From positions 1-34,495 of the forward strand of contig DEKW01000019.1 of NCBI GenBank assembly GCA_002354055.1: a DNA stretch of 34,495 bases, given 5' to 3'. The translations under genes were made by a program, and so were the position numbers. A model generated the notes under the pieces. It searched no databases. It worked only from the letters and a program-made list of their open reading frames with translations, and was not told the origin of the DNA. Below are positions 31,590 through 34,495 of this stretch, piece by piece. How positions within the stretch are numbered: position 1 is the stretch's first letter; every line of letters begins with the position of its first letter. The stretch is from Bacteroidales bacterium UBA2712 (GTDB lineage: Bacteria; Bacteroidota; Bacteroidia; Bacteroidales; Paludibacteraceae).

Positions 31590-32387
31590 ATGAATAGAAT
31601 CTTTGTCTTTCTTACTGCGACTATACTATGCGCAGGAATGGTTGTCGGATGTAGTCCGAAGAGTAACAAACCTCTGCGCGCAGGGACTGTCATTCGTGAC
31701 ACTATCCAAGGCACGCCTTGTTGCGTCTATCTGCCTCAGAATTACGAAGCAAGAGTAGCCAAGAACAAAGAGGTTTTCCCCGTTCTCTACCTCCAACACG
31801 GCATGTACGGCATCGAGGATGATTGGACGACGCAAGGAAGGCTGGTGGAAATCATGGACTCTTTGTTGCAATCCGGCGAAGTAAAAGAGATGGTGGTCAT
31901 CATGCCCGATAACTGTCCGCATCGCCCCACTTCAGACGAAGAGCGGGCTAATGCGATGTCAGGAGAGTGGGAGAGTCATTTTCCGGAATTCATGGCGGAG
32001 TCCGAAGCCAAATACAACATCAGCAAAGATCCGTCACTACGGGCAATAGCAGGCCTCTCAATGGGCGGTTTCCACACGATGCATATATCGCATTTTCTGC
32101 ATGGCGAGTTCGCGTATATAGGTCTCTTCTCGCCGGCTATCCGTCCTACTGCGAGTCATTTGGTTTATGACAATTGGGAAAACGAAGTGCGCACACTCCT
32201 GGCGGACGAACCGCTCTATTGGATTGGTATCGGCCGCGAGGATTTTCTCTATGAATATGTAGCAGAATACCGCCGTTGGTTAGAGGAAAATCACCTCGAA
32301 TACACCTATTATGAGTCCGCCGGAGGCCACACCTGGGACAACTGGCAGGACTATATTTGTCGCTTTTTGAAGAAGCTTTTTCACTAA
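31590..32387 (+). CDS. Lipoprotein esterase, alpha/beta-hydrolase fold
   Basis: This 265-residue protein has a lipoprotein signal peptide ending in VVGC (FLTATILCAGMVVGCSPK). It contains VLYLQHGMYGIEDDW, the elbow GLSMGG with the catalytic Ser, GLFSPAI, and the terminal histidine in SAGGHTWDNW. This is the CE1/esterase D pattern. The ATG at 31590 is fixed by the promoter 18 bases upstream. It is related to the esterase at 29419-30186, so the pair probably arose by duplication around the glycosyltransferase. A strong terminator follows at 32410-32443. The substrate is not evident. Confidence 0.88.
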   Translation: MNRIFVFLTATILCAGMVVGCSPKSNKPLRAGTVIRDTIQGTPCCVYLPQNYEARVAKNKEVFPVLYLQHGMYGIEDDWTTQGRLVEIMDSLLQSGEVKEMVVIMPDNCPHRPTSDEERANAMSGEWESHFPEFMAESEAKYNISKDPSLRAIAGLSMGGFHTMHISHFLHGEFAYIGLFSPAIRPTASHLVYDNWENEVRTLLADEPLYWIGIGREDFLYEYVAEYRRWLEENHLEYTYYESAGGHTWDNWQDYICRFLKKLFH

Positions 32388-32409
32388 AAAATCCAATATA
32401 AAAGTAAAA

Positions 32410-32443
32410 AATGATGTACGTTCTTGCGTATGTCATTTTTTTT
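32410..32443 (+). terminator. Intrinsic terminator after the lipoprotein esterase
   Basis: AATGATGTACGT (32410-32421) pairs with GCGTATGTCATT (32426-32437) over 12 positions, counting G-U pairs, with loop TCTT and a following T-run. The loop and first stem base make the CTTG box of the next promoter. Confidence 0.85.
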
Positions 32444-32454
32444 GTGTACCTTTG
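32423..32454 (+). promoter_or_regulatory. Bacteroidetes promoter of the KilA-N gene
   Basis: CTTG (32423-32426), 20 bases, TACCTTTG (32447-32454). Start predicted near 32461, leaving a leader of about 138 bases. Confidence 0.8.
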
Positions 32455-32460
32455 CAGCCG

Positions 32461-32598
32461 CAAAGGTTTAGAGACCTCTCGTCACTCACTGACGTTAAAA
32501 AGGAACCGCTGGCACAGACAGCGTAAAAAAGCTGGCGTCGCTTCGAGACGTAATACACGGAGAAAGACAATTATCTCGAATAAATCAAGCATAGAACT
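32461..32598 (+). promoter_or_regulatory. Structured 5' leader of the KilA-N gene
   Basis: Three short hairpins follow one another: CGTCA/TGACG, CGCTG/CAGCG and CGTC/GACG. The last is followed by GTAATACACGGAGAAAGACA, which recurs in altered form after the gene (33448-33474). Such a leader suggests control at the RNA level. Confidence 0.5.
32544..32570 (+). repeat. 27-bp direct repeat, copy before the KilA-N gene
   Basis: It begins CGAGACGTAA and ends GGAGAAAGACAA, identical to the copy at 33448-33474 at 24 of 27 positions. Each copy closes a CGTC/GACG hairpin. Confidence 0.85.
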
Positions 32599-33405
32599 AT
32601 GGCAAATACGCTGAACGTACAAGGAACAGAGATCACAATCATCAAAGTTCATGCAGAAGATTATATCTGCTTGACGGACATGTTGAGAGCAAAGGACGGA
32701 GATTTCTTTGTTACCGATTGGCTGCGTAACCGAAACACATTGGAGTATATTGGTATCTGGGAGAAAGTCAACAACCCCGATTTTAATTATGGCGAATTCG
32801 CCACAATTAGAAATAATGCAGGTCTTAATAACTTCAAGATTAGTGTCAAGGAATTTGTTGAGCGCACGGGTGCTATATGCTTGCAAGCAAAGGCCGGAAG
32901 ATACGGGGGAACTTACGCGCATAAAGACATTGCTTTTGAGTTTGCCATGTGGATTAGCCCGACGTTTAAGTTCTATATTGTACGTGACTACCAACAACTT
33001 AAAGAAAAGGAGCAGATTTCATTAAATTGGTCTGTTAAGCGCGAGTTGGCAAAGATTAACTATCATATACATACAGACGCTATCAAAGCAAACCTTGTGC
33101 CGGAAGAGATAAGTCAATACCATCGTTCGCTGATTTATGCTAACGAAGCTGACGTACTCAATGTGGCTTTGTTTGGAATGACAGCAAAAGAGTGGCGTGA
33201 CGCTCATCCGGATGACAAAGGCAATATCCGTGACTACGCGACCATTAACCAGTTGATTTGTCTGAGTAATATGGAGAACCTCAACGCGGTCTTTATCAAC
33301 GAAGGTCTGCCGCAAAGTGAGCGTCTTCAGAAACTCAACCAAATAGCGATCCAGCAAATGACCGTGCTGGAAAATGTGGAGAGCAAGCATATTTTGAAAG
33401 GATAG
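32599..33405 (+). CDS. KilA-N domain protein
   Basis: This 268-residue protein has an N-terminal KilA-N domain, usually DNA-binding: ICLTDMLRAKDGDFFVTDWL, RNRNTLEYIGIWE, then GRYGGTYAHKDIAFEFAMWI and SPTFKFYIVRDYQQL. The C-terminal half is helical (RELAKINYHIHTDAIK, then LICLSNMENLNAVFINEG). KilA-N proteins come from phages and large DNA viruses and are frequent in bacterial islands; their job in bacteria is mostly unknown. It has its own promoter and a structured leader, and near-identical 27-bp elements flank it. No partner gene is adjacent. Confidence 0.92.
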   Translation: MANTLNVQGTEITIIKVHAEDYICLTDMLRAKDGDFFVTDWLRNRNTLEYIGIWEKVNNPDFNYGEFATIRNNAGLNNFKISVKEFVERTGAICLQAKAGRYGGTYAHKDIAFEFAMWISPTFKFYIVRDYQQLKEKEQISLNWSVKRELAKINYHIHTDAIKANLVPEEISQYHRSLIYANEADVLNVALFGMTAKEWRDAHPDDKGNIRDYATINQLICLSNMENLNAVFINEGLPQSERLQKLNQIAIQQMTVLENVESKHILKG

Positions 33406-33447
33406 CACAAATCATGCCCTTTAGGGCTAAGACTAATCGTCCCTCTC

Positions 33448-33474
33448 CGAGACGTAAAAGATGGAGAAAGACAA
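33448..33474 (+). repeat. 27-bp direct repeat, copy after the KilA-N gene
   Basis: It begins CGAGACGTAAAAGATGG and ends AGAAAGACAA, the partner of 32544-32570. It lies 43 bp after the KilA-N stop. Confidence 0.85.
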
Positions 33475-33533
33475 GCGCAAAGCGTTGCGCTAATTAAATA
33501 TTAAATAAAGCGTTTACACGCTTGTAATCTGAT

Positions 33534-33742
33534 GATTTGGAATGTAGGAAGTTTCAAAATTAGTTATTCAGAGAACAAGTAAGTAGATGCTCACGAGTGT
33601 ACAACTCGCCCACACTATTGGACAATTCTAATAGTGTGTTGGCGGATATATACACGGCGCGAGTTTCTGTTTGCATATCTGATAACTAAGGCATTTCCTA
33701 CAGCCTCAAATCACGGATAACAAATAGTTATTCGCGTTTTTT
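33534..33742 (+). ncRNA. Candidate structured RNA with a terminator
   Basis: Five nested inverted pairs occur in order: GATTTG/CAAATC, TGTAGGAA/TTCCTACA, TTAGTTAT/ATAACTAA, ACTCGC/GCGAGT and CACACTATT/AATAGTGTG. Together they fold 33534-33712 into one long rod with a large central bubble. A separate hairpin and T-run follow at 33714-33742. The outline recalls 6S RNA, but I see no clear promoter and cannot assign a family. A palindromic mobile remnant is the main alternative. Confidence 0.5.
33714..33742 (+). terminator. Intrinsic terminator of the structured region
   Basis: CGGATAAC and GTTATTCG form an 8-bp stem (one G-U pair) around AAATA, followed by CG and six T. Confidence 0.8.
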
Positions 33743-33809
33743 GTTGTATATCATGGAAAATGTCTCCTGCCAAATATCAAAGTGGAGACAAACTAAAACA
33801 TTAAATATT

Positions 33810-33932
33810 ATGGAAAACAAAAATCAAAATCTAGAGAAACCCAAGTATGATCCGAAAAAGGATTTGCAGAAGCCCCAAAAGGCGGGAAAGCCAATTGAAC
33901 CTCGTCCTCAAGGTAACCCTTTAAATGAATAA
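33810..33932 (+). CDS. Small Lys/Pro-rich protein of 40 residues
   Basis: It begins MENKNQNLEKPKYDPKKDLQ and is rich in Lys, Pro, Gln and Asn with no hydrophobic core, so it is probably disordered and cytoplasmic. The ATG at 33810 is preferred over an upstream in-frame ATG at 33741, which overlaps the terminator and a hairpin. The next gene begins 2 bp after its stop, suggesting joint translation. No family is recognised. Confidence 0.55.
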   Translation: MENKNQNLEKPKYDPKKDLQKPQKAGKPIEPRPQGNPLNE

Positions 33933-33934
33933 TT

Positions 33935-34192
33935 ATGAAACTAAGAAAAATACACGTCAAATTATTGGAGTCCGATTCTGATTGGAAAACATTCTACTGC
34001 GATACGGATAGAATTATTTGCATTGATCCTATATCCTTAACACTTTTGCTAATGGATGGCAAGATTAAAGCAGAACTTAAGGAAGTTATTGTAGATGATG
34101 CTAAAAATATTCATTTTATATGCAAAGAGGATAAGGAATATCTATTATATATGGAGGAAACGACTCCCTGTATTAGAATAATAGAAAAGTAA
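33935..34192 (+). CDS. Small hypothetical protein of 85 residues
   Basis: It begins MKLRKIHVKLLESDSDWKTF and shows alternating beta-like segments (RIICIDPISLTLLLMDGKI, IHFICKEDKEYLLYMEE). It has no signal peptide. The pattern suggests a small cytoplasmic beta-rich fold, but no family is recognised. It lies 2 bp after the 40-residue gene and 16 bp before a BspA-like gene, so the three may form a unit. Confidence 0.65.
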   Translation: MKLRKIHVKLLESDSDWKTFYCDTDRIICIDPISLTLLLMDGKIKAELKEVIVDDAKNIHFICKEDKEYLLYMEETTPCIRIIEK

Positions 34193-34208
34193 AAATATTA
34201 AAAGCAAT

Positions 34209-34495
34209 ATGAAAACAAGACTTTTTACCCTATTGCTCGCTGTAGCAGCCAGCGTAGGAACTATGTTCGCTTGGGACTATGAACACGTCCAAATCGGCGA
34301 TTTGTATTACAACCTCGATGCCACCAACCAAACGGCAGAGGTTACGTCACAAAATAGTAGTTATCCATATTGGTCAACTACTATTACTACCGCTATTGTC
34401 CCTGCTTCGGTGGAATACAATTCAGTAACTTATAGCGTCACCAGCATTGGATATCGTGCTTTCGATGGTTGCACCGGTTTGACCTCTGTGACGAT
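34209..34495 (+). CDS. BspA-like leucine-rich-repeat surface protein, 5' part
   Basis: The first 95 codons are present and the gene leaves the window. It has a signal peptide (MKTRLFTLLLAVAASVGTMF) and then DYEHVQIGDLYYNLDATNQT. The end of the visible part (SVTSIGYRAFDGCTGLTSVT) begins the BspA-type leucine-rich repeats, whose units look like SIGxxAFxxCxxLTSVTIP. Such proteins are exported, often by type IX secretion, and bind host or bacterial surfaces. Repeat count and sorting signal lie outside the window. Confidence 0.88.
   Translation, partial: MKTRLFTLLLAVAASVGTMFAWDYEHVQIGDLYYNLDATNQTAEVTSQNSSYPYWSTTITTAIVPASVEYNSVTYSVTSIGYRAFDGCTGLTSVT

Larger units (their letters stand above)
33406..33809 (+). 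other. 404-bp structured non-coding stretch
   Basis: No credible gene. It holds the second 27-bp repeat (33448-33474) and hairpins at 33474-33491 (AGCGCAA/TTGCGCT) and 33508-33523 (AAGCGT/ACGCTT). A set of nested pairings spans 33534-33712, a terminator lies at 33714-33742, and a GTCTCC/GGAGAC hairpin lies at about 33761-33788 before the next gene. Confidence 0.7.

Noticed and set aside
33515..33560. Hammerhead ribozyme core starting at CTGATGA
   Set aside because: No stem II followed by GAAA and a third stem can be drawn.
33406..33742. tmRNA, RNase P RNA or SRP RNA
   Set aside because: None of the conserved landmarks (peptide tag and CCA end, GAGGAAAGUCC, SRP apical loop) is present.
1..34495. 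CRISPR array, tRNA, rRNA or complete insertion sequence
   Set aside because: No regularly spaced repeat array, cloverleaf, rRNA segment or transposase was seen on either strand.

Overview
The window reads as chromosomal DNA of a member of the Bacteroidetes, most likely order Bacteroidales. At least eight promoters fit the Bacteroidetes pattern of TTTG or CTTG, exactly 20 bases, then TAnnTTTG. Most genes lack a Shine-Dalgarno sequence. Lineage-typical proteins are present: a GldB-like lipoprotein, a DUF4252 protein, a carboxypeptidase-regulatory-domain outer-membrane barrel, a BspA-like leucine-rich-repeat surface protein and a KilA-N protein.

Layout. (1) 1-2790, minus strand: seven small accessory genes of phage or mobile-element type, led by an HNH endonuclease. 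They have one clear promoter (2745-2776), a 14-bp palindrome just downstream of the predicted start site, and structured DNA (decamer repeats, hairpins). (2) 2864-7878, minus strand: an ECF sigma factor, a probable anti-sigma factor, a DUF4252 protein and a TonB-receptor-like barrel. These are followed by a truncated near-copy of the sigma factor and a small protein that shares a GA[VI]H-x-DIH motif with the truncated copy's tail. (3) 8018-14596: a defence island. A small GIY-YIG protein with an unusual perfect Shine-Dalgarno faces away from a six-gene plus-strand operon. The operon encodes an AAA ATPase plus RloB (AbiL/RloAB-like), then a complete type II CBASS set: patatin effector CapV, CD-NTase, E1/E2 fusion Cap2 and JAB peptidase Cap3. 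CapV carries an in-frame stop that separates its catalytic Ser from its catalytic Asp. (4) 14597-15107: intergenic repeats and two near-identical promoters exactly 200 bp apart. (5) 15108-29417, plus strand: core genes mreB-mreC-mreD-mrdA-rodA-yraN-mnmG, then a parS-like site, then apt, uvrC, tsaE, a DUF456 protein, a LolD-like ATPase, gldB-like and sufS. (6) 29419-32443: two related esterases around a glycosyltransferase. (7) 32423-34495: a KilA-N gene flanked by a repeated 27-bp motif, a strongly structured non-coding stretch with its own terminator, two very small genes and the start of a BspA-like protein.

How the genes work together. The mre/mrd block builds the rod-shape elongation machinery and is tightly overlapped. 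The sigma/anti-sigma block probably controls its own outer-membrane receptor. In the CBASS module the CD-NTase would make a cyclic nucleotide on phage infection, Cap2 and Cap3 would add and remove a conjugate at its C-terminus, and the patatin would attack membranes; as read here that effector is broken, so the RloAB half may be the working part. The defence island and region 7 look AT-rich beside the mre block, which fits horizontal acquisition. No rRNA, tRNA, CRISPR array or complete insertion sequence was seen.
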